From Peptostreptococcaceae bacterium VA2 (GTDB lineage: Bacteria > Bacillota > Clostridia > Peptostreptococcales > Peptostreptococcaceae), in the NCBI GenBank assembly GCA_000686145.1, contig JMMB01000007.1, positions 1,550,001-1,614,000 on the forward strand: a stretch of DNA of 64,000 bases, given 5' to 3'. Below are positions 19,031 to 28,776 of the stretch, piece by piece. Made by a program: the position numbers and the translations under genes. The number at the start of each line of letters is the position of its first letter. The first letter of the stretch is position 1. Under the pieces are notes generated by a model that worked only from the letters and a program-made list of their open reading frames with translations, was not told where the DNA came from and made no database searches.

Positions 19031-19038
19031 ATGTATAA

Positions 19039-19428
19039 TTATCCTTCTTGAATAGCAAGAATATCCATAGGACAAGCCTTAACACATATTCCACAAGCTA
19101 TACATTTAGATGGAGTAGGTTTACCTTCTACAGTAGCGATTACACCTTTTGGACAAGCTTCAACGCAAGTAAGACATCCATCACATTTTTTCTTGTTTAT
19201 CATATATACACCTTTAGCATTTTGAGTTATAGCTTCTTGAGGACATTTCTTAGCACATAGACTACATTGATTACATACCTTTACATTTATAGAATTATCT
19301 TTTTTTGTATCGATTTCAATACATGACGTATGTAATCCATAAGATTTGTAAAATGCTTCTGAACATGACATTTCGCATGCTAAACAATCTTGACATAAAG
19401 TTCTATCTGTAACAACTAATTTTTTCAT
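19039..19428 (-). CDS. Multi-cluster 4Fe-4S ferredoxin-like protein
   Basis: 129 aa with four cysteine clusters: CQDCLACEMSC near the N-terminus, CNQCSLCAKKCP, CDGCLTCVEACP and CIACGICVKACP. They should hold up to four 4Fe-4S centres, as in HycB/DmsB-like electron-transfer subunits. No partner enzyme gene is adjacent, so it is probably a stand-alone electron carrier in anaerobic metabolism. Confidence 0.85.
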   Translation of the reverse strand: MKKLVVTDRTLCQDCLACEMSCSEAFYKSYGLHTSCIEIDTKKDNSINVKVCNQCSLCAKKCPQEAITQNAKGVYMINKKKCDGCLTCVEACPKGVIATVEGKPTPSKCIACGICVKACPMDILAIQEG

Positions 19429-19582
19429 ATTCTATTCCCCTTTTAAATTTAGTATTAGTAACTATCATTAATTATATAAATCCCTATTCAATTTAAGTGT
19501 AGGATATAAATAGACAAAAATCAACTAAAGTTTGATTTCAAATTATTACTTTCAAGTATTAATTATACGAAGTAGATAATAA

Positions 19583-19610
19583 TTGACATGTATAGAAACA
19601 ATATGATACT
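19583..19610 (+). promoter_or_regulatory. Putative sigma-A promoter of the methyltransferase
   Basis: TTGACA (19583-19588), a 16-nt spacer and GATACT (19605-19610) lie about 110 nt before the methyltransferase start. Confidence 0.45.
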
Positions 19611-19721
19611 ATTTTGTTGAAATTTAATTTTACAAAATTAAGCCATGAAGGTGTGCAATATAAGATAAATTCTTATATAAATATCTTGATGGATTTTTTA
19701 TATTAAGGGGGAAACTTTATT

Positions 19722-20567
19722 ATGGATAACTTAACTTATTGGAAAGATAAATGGATAGAGGTTGGAAGTGAATATATTTTAAATAAAAAAACTACAAATG
19801 AAGCTATAGAAATCTGGAATGAGTCGTCAAAAAATTATAATGGAATGGTAGATATTGATAGAATTGATACTGTAATTAATAAACTAGAAAATGAAGGATA
19901 CATAAATGAAGATAGCGTGGTACTTGATTTAGGATGTGGAACGGGGGCTTATCCTATTCCATTAAGTGGTATATGTAAAAGCGTAGATGCATTAGATTAC
20001 TCAGATGGGATGTTGAAAGTTTTACAAAGAAAAATAAGTGAAAATAACATAAATAATATAGATATAATAAAAAATAACTGGAATGACTTAGATTTAAAAA
20101 AAGAGGGAATGTATAAAAAGTATGATTTTGTAGTATGTAGCCTTAACCCAGGTTGTTATAATCCAACTAATCTTTTAAAAATAAATGAAGCTTCAAAATA
20201 TGGGTGTTGCTATATCTCTACAGATGGAAAAGGTAAAAATGAAAGATTAGAAGAAGCAGATAATATTATTTTAGGTGAAAAAATAACTACAACAGATATA
20301 AGTAATATAATATATCCTTTTAATGTATTGCATTTTAGTAATTATAATCCAAGTATTTTTTATGTACCTTGTAATTGGATAGTAAAAAGTGATTACGATA
20401 AAGCTGTAAAAAAGTTAACAAATAGATATAAAGATTATGTAGATATTGATAAAGATATAGAAGGAAATATAAAAAAGTTTGTAAAAGATAATATAATAGA
20501 GGATGTATTTTTAGAAGAAAGTAAAAATACATTAGGAGTAATAACATGGAAAGTTGTTGATAGTTAA
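19722..20567 (+). CDS. Class I SAM-dependent methyltransferase
   Basis: 281 aa. SAM-binding motif I VVLDLGCGTGAYPIPL lies at about residues 66-81, with the motif II acid in VDALDYSDGM and motif IV around FVVCSLNPG. The N-terminal YWKDKWIEVG region and Cys-containing loops resemble methyltransferases found near metal-uptake genes in Clostridia, but the substrate cannot be told. ATG after an AAGGGGG site. Confidence 0.75.
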   Translation: MDNLTYWKDKWIEVGSEYILNKKTTNEAIEIWNESSKNYNGMVDIDRIDTVINKLENEGYINEDSVVLDLGCGTGAYPIPLSGICKSVDALDYSDGMLKVLQRKISENNINNIDIIKNNWNDLDLKKEGMYKKYDFVVCSLNPGCYNPTNLLKINEASKYGCCYISTDGKGKNERLEEADNIILGEKITTTDISNIIYPFNVLHFSNYNPSIFYVPCNWIVKSDYDKAVKKLTNRYKDYVDIDKDIEGNIKKFVKDNIIEDVFLEESKNTLGVITWKVVDS

Positions 20568-20569
20568 AA

Positions 20570-20677
20570 GTTAATAATAATGCAAAACCTCATAATGCAC
20601 ACTATAATGAATTTTTAGTAATAATAAAAAATAAGGATAAGACTGAAGAACACTTAGTTTATCTAAAACATAGATAG
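20570..20677 (+). pseudogene. Short coding relic without start
   Basis: A 35-codon frame reading PHNAHYNEFLVIIKNKDKTE and HLVYLKHR, ending in TAG. It has no start codon or ribosome site. The composition is coding-like, so it is probably a fragment of a lost gene. Family not recognised. Confidence 0.25.
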
Positions 20678-20804
20678 GCAAAAAATCACTTGATTTTATT
20701 ATCAATATATAAATTAAAGAGCTTTATTATATATTTTTATGGGGAAAATAGTAAGATATGTTATATTATAAATAATAAATTATAATATAGGGTGGGGATA
20801 AAAG

Positions 20805-20969
20805 ATGAAAGATAATCATGATTTAATAGATCCATTATTAAATAAGGGGAATGTATACAAACTTAAATGTGAAAAGTGTCAATCAATATCAGTGCAAATT
20901 AGTGAAAAATCACAACCAGATAATATATGTTTTGAATGTGGTGGCAAATGTAGATTATTAAACAAGTAA
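20805..20969 (+). CDS. Small zinc-ribbon protein, 54 aa
   Basis: ATG after a GGGTGGGG site. Two CxxC knuckles (CEKC at 22-25 and CFEC at 42-45) plus C49 suggest a single zinc ribbon. Flanked by a strong hairpin. Function unknown; small zinc-ribbon proteins of this size often bind nucleic acid or a partner protein. Confidence 0.65.
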   Translation: MKDNHDLIDPLLNKGNVYKLKCEKCQSISVQISEKSQPDNICFECGGKCRLLNK

Positions 20970-20992
20970 AGACTATAAAATAATTAAAAAGG

Positions 20993-21048
20993 TTTCACAT
21001 AAATAAAGTCTAGAGGATATTAATTTTCTAGACTTTATTTATGTGAAA
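20993..21048. terminator. Long perfect hairpin, terminator-like
   Basis: TTTCACATAAATAAAGTCTA and its exact complement form a stem of about 22 bp with an 11-nt loop. It separates the zinc-ribbon gene from sbcD. There is no long T-run, but the stem is very strong. Confidence 0.65.
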
Positions 21049-21100
21049 TATACCCATATAATAGAAAGAGTATAATAGTAAGCATTATGGAGGTAAAAGT

Positions 21101-22303
21101 ATGAAAATTATTCACACAAGTGATTGGCATATAGGAAAAATTGTAAATGAATTTTCAATGATTGAAGATCAAAAATATATTTTAAATAAATTAATAGAAC
21201 TTATAGATATAGAAAAACCAAAAGTACTTATAATAGCAGGAGATATATATGATAGATCAATTGCTCCAGTAGAAGCTGTGGAGCTTTTAAATGAAACTTT
21301 AAGCACATTAGTAATGGATAAAGGTATAAAGGTAGTGGCAATATCAGGAAACCATGATAGTGGAGAAAGACTAAGCTTTGGTAGTAAGATACTAGAAAAG
21401 CAAGGGTTATACATATGTGGTTGTGATAATGAGCTTTATAGACATGTTGTTATAGAAGATAATAATAGAAATATCAATTTCTATTTAGTACCATATAAAG
21501 ACCCTGCATTAATAAAAAAAATACTAGATAATAAAGAAATAAGAAATCACAATGATGCAATGAGTTCAACTATAGAATGTATAAAAGAAAATTTAAATAA
21601 AGAAGAAGTAAACATATTAGTAGGTCATGGATATATCACTATGAAAAGAAGTGATGCGATGGATTGTACAGATCATAATTATGAAGTTGCAGACCTTGAA
21701 GTATCTGAATCAGAAAGACCCTTATCAATAGGAGGTACTGATCTCATTGATGGAAATTTATTTGAAGATTTTGATTATGTAGCTTTAGGTCATTTACATG
21801 GTAGACAAAGAATAGGAAGAGAAGAAATGAGATACTCAGGTTCACTACTTAAATATTCATTCTCTGAAGTAAATCAAAAAAAAGGAGTTACAGTATTAGA
21901 TATAAATGATGATAAATCTATAAATATAGAATTTGAAAAATTAAAGCCACTTAGAGATTTAAGAGTAATAAAAGGTAATATAGAAGATTTAGTAGAAGAA
22001 GGACGAAACATAGAAGAAGGTAAAGAAGATTATATACAAGCTATATTAACTGATGATGGAGAATTAATAAATCCTATGGAAAAGCTAAGATCAGTTTATC
22101 CAAATACTATGCTTATAACTAGGGAAAGAAAGCGTGAGTATAGTGAAGATAAGACTTCTGCTAAAGGAGAATACAAAAGCAAAAGTAAGATAGATTTATT
22201 TAAAGAATTTTATGAGGATTTAGGTAGTGGAGATTACACTAAGGAAAAAGAAGAAGTTTTAATAAATACTATTAATGAAGTATTAAAGAAGGTGGTTAAG
22301 TAG
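21101..22303 (+). CDS. sbcD: Exonuclease SbcCD subunit D
   Basis: Mre11-type manganese nuclease, 400 aa. Metal-binding motifs: TSDWHIG (about 6-12), AGDIYDRS, SGNHDSGERL, VGHGY and LGHLHGRQ. Works with SbcC to cut DNA hairpins and blocked ends. Directly abuts sbcC (the stop is followed at once by its ATG). Confidence 0.95.
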   Translation: MKIIHTSDWHIGKIVNEFSMIEDQKYILNKLIELIDIEKPKVLIIAGDIYDRSIAPVEAVELLNETLSTLVMDKGIKVVAISGNHDSGERLSFGSKILEKQGLYICGCDNELYRHVVIEDNNRNINFYLVPYKDPALIKKILDNKEIRNHNDAMSSTIECIKENLNKEEVNILVGHGYITMKRSDAMDCTDHNYEVADLEVSESERPLSIGGTDLIDGNLFEDFDYVALGHLHGRQRIGREEMRYSGSLLKYSFSEVNQKKGVTVLDINDDKSINIEFEKLKPLRDLRVIKGNIEDLVEEGRNIEEGKEDYIQAILTDDGELINPMEKLRSVYPNTMLITRERKREYSEDKTSAKGEYKSKSKIDLFKEFYEDLGSGDYTKEKEEVLINTINEVLKKVVK

Positions 22304-25300
22304 ATGAGACCTATAAAATTAACTATAAGTGCTTTTGGACCATATGCTACAGAGCAAATAATAGATTTTGAAGAATTGAATGGAAGAAATATATTTGTTA
22401 TCTCTGGTAAAACTGGAGCAGGAAAGACTACTATCTTTGATGCAATAAGCTATGCACTTTATGGAGAGGCAAGTGGTGAATCTAGAGAAACTGATTCTTT
22501 AAGAAGTCACTTTGCAGAGGATACTGTAGAAACCTTTGTAGAATTAGAATTTGACCTTAGAGGAGAAAAATATATAGTAAACAGATTTCCTAAGCAAAAG
22601 AAGAAAAAAGCTAGAGGAGAAGGATATACAGAGAAAAGTGCAGATGCAACTTTAACATTACCTGATGGAAAGGTAATAACTAAAGTTAAGACTGTTACTG
22701 ATAAATTGGTAAAAATTCTAGGCATAACTAGAGATCAGTTTAAGCAAATAGTAATGTTACCACAAGGAGAGTTTAAAAAGTTATTACTTGCAGATTCCCT
22801 AGAGCGTGAAAGTATTTTTAGAAAAATATTTAACACTTATGACTTTGAAAAAATTCAATCAGAACTTAAAGACAAGGCTATAGACCTTAATAAAAAAAGA
22901 AATAAGAGCAAAGAAAAAATGCAAACTAACTTAGAAAATATAAAAGGAGAACATGATATAGTTCTTGGAGAGTATGTTGATTTTCCTTTAGTTATAGCAA
23001 ATTTAAAAAACCTTATAGATAAAAATGATGAAAGCTATAAATTAATTAGTGAAGAGTCTAAGAAGATTCAAATTAAATTAGATAATCTTAATACACAAAA
23101 AGTTAAAATAGAAAATAATAATAATTTACTTAAAGAAAAAGAAGCTAGTATAAAAAAGATTGAAGACCTTTTAACTAAAAAGCATGAATTTGAAGATAAG
23201 AAAAAAGATATAATTAAAGCTAAAAGTGCCAAAGAAGTTAAATACATAGAAGATAAGCTTATTGAGAATAAACAAAAATTATCTAAAAGACAAGAATATT
23301 ACAACTTAAGCTTAGAGAATTTAGAAAAGCTAAATAATGATTTTAATATAGCTACGGAAAAATTAAGTTTAGAAGAAAATAATGAAAGTGAAAGAGAAAA
23401 ACTTACTATAGAAATAGATAACTTAAAAAAGATTGAACCTAAGATAGCGGAGTTTGACCATCTTAAAGAAAATCTTATAGTTCTTAATAAAGAAGTTGAA
23501 GATATAAAGATACAAATATTAAATAATAAAAATTTAATACAAAATCTAAAAATTGAAAAGTTAAATAATGAAAATGTATTAAAAGAAATAGCTACCTTTG
23601 AAACTAAAAAGGTAGAACTTGAAAATGAAATAAATAATAAGAATAAAACTATAGAAGATATAAGAAATTTATTCAAAGTTATAGCAGCTTATGAAAAACA
23701 TAAAGCTAAACACTTTGAACTAAACAAGGAATATGAAGTGTTTGAAAAAGAGTACTTAAAAGTTAAAAAAGAATATGAATTAATGGATGATTTATACAAA
23801 AAAGAACAAGCTGGTATACTTGCAAGTAAGCTAGAAACTAATAAACCTTGTCCAGTATGTGGATCAAATAATCATCCAAGTCCTGCAACTATAAACAATG
23901 ATGGCAATATACCCACTAAAGAAGAACTTAAAATAACAAAAGTTAAACTAGACAAACTAGAAGAAGAAAAAAACTTAAAAATTACAAACTTAACAGCTAT
24001 AAATTCAGATATAAAAAATTCACTAGAGTTTGTTAACAATTCTTTAGCTAGGTTTGCTGATAATATAAACTTAGATAAAGTATACTCACAAAATACTTAC
24101 AATAATGTTAAGGATAAGGGTACAGAGTTAAAAGATATAATTGAAAATCTTCAAAAGGAATTAGTAAAGGTTAAGGAAAAAGTAGATTTAAAAGAAAGTA
24201 TATCTAAAAAGCTTAGTCAAATAGATTCTAGTATAGAAGAAAATGAAAAGAAATTAGTTAATATTGAAGAAAAAGAAAAGAAGGATTCAAAAAATCTTAC
24301 ACAAGTAAGTACTAAGATTGAGGAATATAAAAAAGATATACCACAAAATATTGAATCTATTAAAATATTAAAAGATTTAATAAATGAAAAAACTAAAATT
24401 TTAAATGAAAGTAAGCAAAACTTATTAAATTTAAGAAATCAAAAAGAAACTATTTCTAAAAATCTGCAAGGTGAAACTTCAACTTCAAAGGAAATTAACA
24501 AATCTATTGAAGAATTAAAGTTAGAAATAGAAAAAACTAAAGATGAGTTTGAAGCTTTAATGAAAAAAGAACTTTTTGAAACTTTAGAACAATATGAAGT
24601 AGCAAAGCTAAACATATTAAAAATAAATGAGACAGAAAAGCAAGTTGAAAATTATTATTCAGAGTTAAATCTTAAAAGCACAAAAAAAGAAGAACTTATA
24701 AATAAATGCAAGGATATAGAATTTATAGACTTAAGTAGTATTGATGAAGAAGCTAAGATTATAAATGAAAATAAAAAAGAAATGGAAGCTAGTTTAAGAG
24801 AAAATCACCATATACTTGAAAACAATAAAACAATTCTAAAAAACGTAGAAGAATTAAATATTGAGTTTAAAGAAAAAGAAGAAGAGTATAAGGTAGTTGG
24901 AGAACTTGCTGACTTAGCGAATGGTAGAAAATCACCATACATATCTTTTGAAAGATATATATTAGCATCATACTTTGAAGATATTATAGATGCAGCAAAT
25001 ATTAGACTTGAAAAAATGACAGGTGATAGATTCTCCTTAATAAGAAAGAAAAGCAAAAGTAAAGGTGCGGGTCAAAAAGGTTTAGAACTTGAAATTTATG
25101 ATAATTACACAGATAGTTCTAGAGATGTAAGTTCACTATCTGGAGGAGAAAGCTTTAAGGCTTCTTTATCATTGGCACTTGGTCTTTCTGATGTTGTACA
25201 ATCAAACGCAGGAGGAGTATCTCTTGATACAATGTTTGTAGATGAAGGATTTGGAACACTTGACCCACAATCTTTAGATAATGCAATAGATAGTTTATTA

Positions 25301-25429
25301 GAACTTCAAAGAGGTGGAAGATTGGTAGGAATAATATCTCATGTTGAAGAACTTAAAGAAAGGGTTGAAGCCAAGCTTGAAGTAACAGCTACATCAAGAG
25401 GAAGTAAAGCTAAATTTAATATATTATAA
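22304..25429 (+). CDS. sbcC: Exonuclease SbcCD subunit C
   Basis: Rad50-type SMC ATPase, 1041 aa. Walker A SGKTGAGKTTIFDAI is near residue 35. Two long Lys/Glu-rich coiled coils flank the zinc-hook CPVCG (about 515-519). The ABC signature LSGGESFKASLSLALGLSD is near 945 and Walker B MFVDEGFGTLD follows. The layout is complete. Confidence 0.95.
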   Translation: MRPIKLTISAFGPYATEQIIDFEELNGRNIFVISGKTGAGKTTIFDAISYALYGEASGESRETDSLRSHFAEDTVETFVELEFDLRGEKYIVNRFPKQKKKKARGEGYTEKSADATLTLPDGKVITKVKTVTDKLVKILGITRDQFKQIVMLPQGEFKKLLLADSLERESIFRKIFNTYDFEKIQSELKDKAIDLNKKRNKSKEKMQTNLENIKGEHDIVLGEYVDFPLVIANLKNLIDKNDESYKLISEESKKIQIKLDNLNTQKVKIENNNNLLKEKEASIKKIEDLLTKKHEFEDKKKDIIKAKSAKEVKYIEDKLIENKQKLSKRQEYYNLSLENLEKLNNDFNIATEKLSLEENNESEREKLTIEIDNLKKIEPKIAEFDHLKENLIVLNKEVEDIKIQILNNKNLIQNLKIEKLNNENVLKEIATFETKKVELENEINNKNKTIEDIRNLFKVIAAYEKHKAKHFELNKEYEVFEKEYLKVKKEYELMDDLYKKEQAGILASKLETNKPCPVCGSNNHPSPATINNDGNIPTKEELKITKVKLDKLEEEKNLKITNLTAINSDIKNSLEFVNNSLARFADNINLDKVYSQNTYNNVKDKGTELKDIIENLQKELVKVKEKVDLKESISKKLSQIDSSIEENEKKLVNIEEKEKKDSKNLTQVSTKIEEYKKDIPQNIESIKILKDLINEKTKILNESKQNLLNLRNQKETISKNLQGETSTSKEINKSIEELKLEIEKTKDEFEALMKKELFETLEQYEVAKLNILKINETEKQVENYYSELNLKSTKKEELINKCKDIEFIDLSSIDEEAKIINENKKEMEASLRENHHILENNKTILKNVEELNIEFKEKEEEYKVVGELADLANGRKSPYISFERYILASYFEDIIDAANIRLEKMTGDRFSLIRKKSKSKGAGQKGLELEIYDNYTDSSRDVSSLSGGESFKASLSLALGLSDVVQSNAGGVSLDTMFVDEGFGTLDPQSLDNAIDSLLELQRGGRLVGIISHVEELKERVEAKLEVTATSRGSKAKFNIL

Positions 25430-25444
25430 TATGGAGGGGCATAT

Positions 25445-26335
25445 ATGAAAAATAAAGAACAATATTTTAAGGGGATACAAGAATTACCGATACACTATAA
25501 GATATATGAAGTAAAGGATGAAAAAGCCAAAATAGTTATATCACATGGGTTTTGTGAAACTTCAGTAAGATACAGAGAATTAATAAAAGCATTCAATAAA
25601 GAAGGGCACTCTGTTTATATATTAGATCATAGAGGTCATGGATACTCTGGAAGATTAGGCATAGATGATAGCCAAATAAATGTAGAAAAATTTGATTACT
25701 ATGTAGAAGACTTTAAAATTTTTATAGATACTATAGTTAAAAAAGATGAAACTAAATTATTTTTATTTGCGCACTCTATGGGTGGATGTATAGGTGGATT
25801 ATTTTTAGAAAGATATCCTGATTATTTTGATGCAGCAGTTTTAAATGCACCTATGATGCAAATACATACAGGTAAATACCCAGACAGTATTTCTAAATTA
25901 ATAGCTAATATTGTATGTGCTTTTGGACAAGGGAAAAGATATATTTTAGGTCATAAACCATATGACGGTAAACCTGATTTAATAGGTTCTGGAACTAGTT
26001 CACAAAAAAGATATGATACTTACTTTGATAAACAACTTAAAGATAAAAATTTGCAAACATCAGGAGGATCTTTTAATTGGTTAAAGGAATCTTTTAAAGC
26101 TACTAAAGAAGTTGTAGAGAATTCTAGTAAAATACAAGTACCAGTATTATTGATACAAGCTGGCAAAGATTCATATGTTAAACCCGGTGGGCATGATAAA
26201 TTTGTGCAAGGAAATACTAAATGTGAACTACATCATATAAAAGAATCCAAACACGAGGTTTACATAGAAAAAGATGAAATTTTCAATCCGTATATAGAAA
26301 AAATGTTAGGATTTTATGCTTCTAATTTAAAATAA
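25445..26335 (+). CDS. Alpha/beta hydrolase, lysophospholipase-like
   Basis: 296 aa serine hydrolase of the monoacylglycerol lipase/PldB group. Seen: oxyanion region VISHGFCETSVRY, DHRGHGYSGR, nucleophile elbow FAHSMGGCIGG (Ser about 112), a late Asp in LLIQAGKDSYVKPGG, and a His in ESKHEVYIEKDE. Only 15 nt after sbcC, so probably cotranscribed. Followed closely by the IS element. Confidence 0.85.
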   Translation: MKNKEQYFKGIQELPIHYKIYEVKDEKAKIVISHGFCETSVRYRELIKAFNKEGHSVYILDHRGHGYSGRLGIDDSQINVEKFDYYVEDFKIFIDTIVKKDETKLFLFAHSMGGCIGGLFLERYPDYFDAAVLNAPMMQIHTGKYPDSISKLIANIVCAFGQGKRYILGHKPYDGKPDLIGSGTSSQKRYDTYFDKQLKDKNLQTSGGSFNWLKESFKATKEVVENSSKIQVPVLLIQAGKDSYVKPGGHDKFVQGNTKCELHHIKESKHEVYIEKDEIFNPYIEKMLGFYASNLK

Positions 26336-26422
26336 CAAAAATACAAAAAATTAAATAAAAATATATATCACAACTAAAGATTGAACTGCCCCCTGTCAAG
26401 TAGACAGTGTAAAAAATAAAAA

Positions 26423-27333
26423 CTAAGCAGATAAGGTCTGTTCTCGATATTCTATCGGAGCAAGGCCTTTTAACTTTTTCTGTAATCTTTTATTATTATA
26501 AAAATCTATGTAATTATCAATTGATAATTTTAATTCATCAAAAGTATTAAATTTTCTTAAATAGTACATTTCAGATTTAATAATTCCCCAAAAACCCTCC
26601 ATAGGTCCGTTATCTATACATCTTCCCACTCGTGACATGCTTTGTGTTGCAGATATACTATCTAGTTTTGATTTAAAAACTTTATTTGTGTATTGAAATC
26701 CACGATCACTATGAAACAATGGCTTCGCCGTAGGATTATTTTTAATGGCTAAATCAAAGGTCTCAAATACTAATTGGTTATTATTTGAATGTCCTAATAC
26801 ATATGAAACGATACTATTATCTCCCAAATCTAATATTGCACTTAAATAGGCCTTTGTCCCATTAGCTAACTTAAACTCTGTTACATCAGTTAACCATTTA
26901 TTATTAGGCGAAGCCTCAATAAATTTCCTATTTAGTATATTTTCAGCTGTTATTTGTGGTGTACTTTTAATGTATTTTTTTCTCTTTTTACGAATCACTG
27001 ATTGCAAATTTACACACTTCATTAAACGATAAATTCTTTTGTGATTATAGCATTTGCCTAGAGTTCTATTAACATTCATAGTTATACGTCTATATCCATA
27101 AACGCCATTTACTTCATTATATATTTTAATTATTTCCTCTAAAATAGCTACATTTTCCTTATCTACAACTGTTTCGACTTTATTTAACCATTTATAATAT
27201 GAAGAGCGAGAAATAGAAGCAAAACTGCATAGTGCTAATATAGAATAGCCTTCTTTATTTAGTTCTTTTATTGCAATATATATAGTTTTTTTCTTAATAT
27301 TAGTTAGCCTCGCCTCCTTTCTACTTCCTCCAA
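26423..27333 (-). CDS. IS3-family transposase OrfB (integrase core)
   Basis: DDE transposase made by -1 frameshifting from OrfA. After the slip the frame reads GGSRKEARLTNIKKKT and is open to 26423. The DDE residues are visible in WLTDVTEF, HSDRGFQYT and DNGPMEGFWGIIKSE. An internal ATG at 27079 would yield only the C-terminal 218 residues and is not the natural start. Confidence 0.88.
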
Positions 27334-27990
27334 TTTTTTTAAAAAAGCATTCTCCATTTCTAAACGTTTATTTTGTGCTTTAAGTAGTTTTATTTGTACT
27401 TCTAATTTTTTATTCTCACTCATTGCCTCTGTATTTTTAGACTTTCCACGATTATCAACTAGTGCTTCGCACCCATTTTCGTTATATTTTTTAACCCAAG
27501 TGTAAACTTGTTGATATGATACTTTATATTTATCTGAAGTTAATTGGTAATTATCATTATTTTCAATACAAAATGCTACTATTTCAATTCTTTCACCATA
27601 TGTTGTTTTTCTGCCTTTAATCATAATTTTATCCTCTCTTCTGTTATGAGATCTATTTATACTATGATTATTATTATACTTCATAATCCAGTTTTGAAGT
27701 GAACGTCTAGATGATAGATTATATTTAAGTGCTATATCTTCTAATGAACCTTTACCAGAAATATAATCGTTAATGGCAAGCATTTTAACTTCATTTGAAT
27801 AGAATGTATTTTTAGATGATGATTTAAGCCCTTCGGCTCCATACTTTTTATACTTATGAATCCATTCATAAAATATTGTTTTACCAACTCCAATCATTTC
27901 ACAGATAGCCATTGGACCCTTTTCACCATTTAAATACATTTCAATTGATTTAATTTTTGTTTCAAAATCTATTTTAGATTTTCTTGACAT
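27304..27990 (-). CDS. IS3-family transposase OrfA (helix-turn-helix)
   Basis: 228 aa with two helix-turn-helix modules (residues about 5-60 and 115-165) and a C-terminal leucine-zipper-like coil (KKLEVQIKLLKAQNKRLEME), the InsJ/IS150 layout. The heptamer A_AAA_AAA at 27334-27340 on the minus strand, followed by TTGGAGG, is a typical -1 slippery site joining it to OrfB. Confidence 0.88.
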   Translation of the reverse strand: MSRKSKIDFETKIKSIEMYLNGEKGPMAICEMIGVGKTIFYEWIHKYKKYGAEGLKSSSKNTFYSNEVKMLAINDYISGKGSLEDIALKYNLSSRRSLQNWIMKYNNNHSINRSHNRREDKIMIKGRKTTYGERIEIVAFCIENNDNYQLTSDKYKVSYQQVYTWVKKYNENGCEALVDNRGKSKNTEAMSENKKLEVQIKLLKAQNKRLEMENAFLKKLEEVERRRG

Positions 27991-28119
27991 AAAAATATAC
28001 TCCCTTCATAGTGACAGTTTTTATTATTTCAACTGTCTACTATAAAGGGAGCATATCAGATTCTCCATGGATATATTATATTAAATGATAATTAACTTGA
28101 AAAAGTAGGTTTATATAAA

Positions 28120-28458
28120 ATGAGATTTTTCATAGGTGATGTAAGAGATAAAGAAAGATTGTATAGAGCCTTTGATGGTGTTGACTATATAATACATGCT
28201 GCACAAAATGTAATTGATGCAGGAAGTAGAGGATCAGTAATACCATTTTTAAAAAGCTTAATAGAGCAAGGATGTACACAGTTGCCAATTACAGACTTTA
28301 ACATGACAAGATTTTGGATAAGTTTAAAAGAGCCTGTAGAATTTTTAAATTACATGATAGAAAATATTTTAAATAAAAATACTAGAAATAAAATGATTGA
28401 TATGGAGAATAAAACAGGGGGTGGATTATGTAGTAGACTAGAAGATATAATCCAATAA
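28120..28458 (+). pseudogene. Deletion-riddled pseB (UDP-GlcNAc 4,6-dehydratase) relic
   Basis: The frame is open for 112 codons but is a patchwork. RFFIGDVRDKERLYRAFDGV and YIIHAA are typical PseB N-terminal half. They then jump to QNVIDA and directly to GSRGSVIPF and PITDFNMTRFWIS from the C-terminal half. The Rossmann start and the catalytic Tyr-Lys region are gone. At least two internal in-frame deletions plus truncation at both ends. It lies beside the IS element, but the internal deletions are not explained by the insertion. Confidence 0.8.
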
Positions 28459-28488
28459 AAAAAGACAGGCTTTGCTGTCTTTTTTTTT
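28457..28488. terminator. Bidirectional terminator
   Basis: AAAAAAAGACAG pairs with CTGTCTTTTTTT around GCTTTG. The A-run on one side and T-run on the other serve the pseB relic (+) and the small gene at 28487-28675 (-). Confidence 0.85.
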
Positions 28489-28675
28489 ATTTCTTTACCA
28501 TATCTATACTACCAAGTAATATATGAGCTACACCTAAGCCCACTAAAAATGTTCCTAACAAACTTGTGTAATCATTTCTTCTACATAAATTAATTTTACT
28601 TTGACTAGAATCTAAAGTAACTCCTACTGCTGTAACAGCAGTTCCTAAAGCTACAGGTATTAATCCTTTTCTCAT
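28487..28675 (-). CDS. Small hydrophobic protein, 62 aa
   Basis: ATG after a TAGGAGG site. Two hydrophobic segments (residues 5-20 and 39-57, rich in Gly/Ala/Val) flank a polar loop with CRRNDY. Probably a small membrane protein. Function unknown. Confidence 0.6.
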   Translation of the reverse strand: MRKGLIPVALGTAVTAVGVTLDSSQSKINLCRRNDYTSLLGTFLVGLGVAHILLGSIDMVKK

Positions 28676-28776
28676 AAATATAACCTCCTAGATGAATATC
28701 ATCAAATATATTTTTATCATATAGGTTATTTTTTATAGCTAGTAATTAATTTTAAAAAAGTAATTATAAGCCATAT

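Larger units (their letters stand above)
18662..19038. other. Gene-free gap with two minus-strand terminators
   Basis: No coding frame of note. It holds two hairpins oriented to stop minus-strand transcription leaving the ferredoxin gene at 19039-19428 (annotated separately). The rest is AT-rich filler. Confidence 0.5.
26382..28058 (-). mobile_element. IS3-family (IS150-like) insertion sequence
   Basis: A 1677-bp element. Imperfect terminal inverted repeats begin TGA at each end. The left end contains CCCCCTGTCAAGTAGACAGTG and the complement of the right end CTCCCTTTATAGTAGACAGT. It is flanked by the 3-bp direct repeat GAT at 26379-26381 and 28059-28061. It carries two overlapping minus-strand frames joined by a slippery site. 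All parts look intact, so it may be mobile. It landed between the hydrolase gene and a pseB relic. Confidence 0.88.
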
